Assembly (NCBI GenBank): GCA_030152275.1
Contig: JASLHF010000070.1
Coordinates: 1 to 13,921 of the forward strand
Direction of reading: 5' to 3'
Source of the DNA: Acinetobacter sp.
GTDB taxonomy: Bacteria; Pseudomonadota; Gammaproteobacteria; Pseudomonadales; Moraxellaceae
DNA: 13,921 bases
Under the pieces are notes generated by a model. The model made no database searches, was not told the DNA's origin, and saw only the letters and a list, made by a program, of their open reading frames with translations. A program made the position numbers and the translations under genes. Each line of letters starts with the position of its first letter. Positions within the stretch are counted from its first letter, which is position 1. Shown here piece by piece: positions 13,918 to 13,921 of the stretch.

Positions 13918-13921
13918 TCTT

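Overview
The window reads as ordinary core chromosome of a gammaproteobacterium, most likely an Acinetobacter species. This rests on recognised protein families, on the MetX and RdgB start regions, on the metX-metW pairing and on moderate GC with A/T-rich intergenic gaps. No database search was run, so the genus is an inference. I see no insertion sequence, integrase, tRNA, rRNA or CRISPR array.

Left part (1-4660), all on the + strand: the 3' end of an FMN-dependent alpha-hydroxy-acid oxidase gene; a 268-bp gap rich in palindromes that carries the leuA promoter; leuA (2-isopropylmalate synthase) with a hairpin terminator; then a tightly packed metX-metW-Sel1-repeat gene run, each gene overlapping the next by 1 to 4 bases, closed by a strong terminator. 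Leucine and methionine synthesis therefore sit side by side.

Middle (4660-8570): a GNAT acetyltransferase on the - strand, rdgB (clean-up of non-canonical purine nucleotides) on the + strand, a 160-bp gap with three successive hairpins, an AEC-family permease gene on the - strand that is interrupted by a one-base frameshift, and the divergent tatA-tatB-tatC operon. The permease-tatA gap holds a perfect 16-bp palindrome.

Right part (8570-13921): phoX, a predicted Tat-exported phosphatase whose signal peptide carries both a twin-arginine motif and a lipobox, preceded by three 11-bp Pho-box-like repeats; a NRDE/TANGO2-like gene on the - strand; lgt (lipoprotein diacylglyceryl transferase); two small overlapping membrane-protein genes that look like diverged paralogues; and a - strand gene for a predicted CHAP/NlpC-P60-type cysteine amidase whose start lies at the window edge.

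A functional thread runs through 7.1-12.4 kb: the Tat translocase, a Tat substrate that appears to be a lipoprotein, and the enzyme that lipidates such proteins. The most notable single residue is in TatC, where a valine stands at the position of E. coli Glu15, part of the twin-arginine binding site. I found no clearly new system; the best leads are this TatC change, the palindromic regulatory sites, the frameshifted permease and the predicted amidase.
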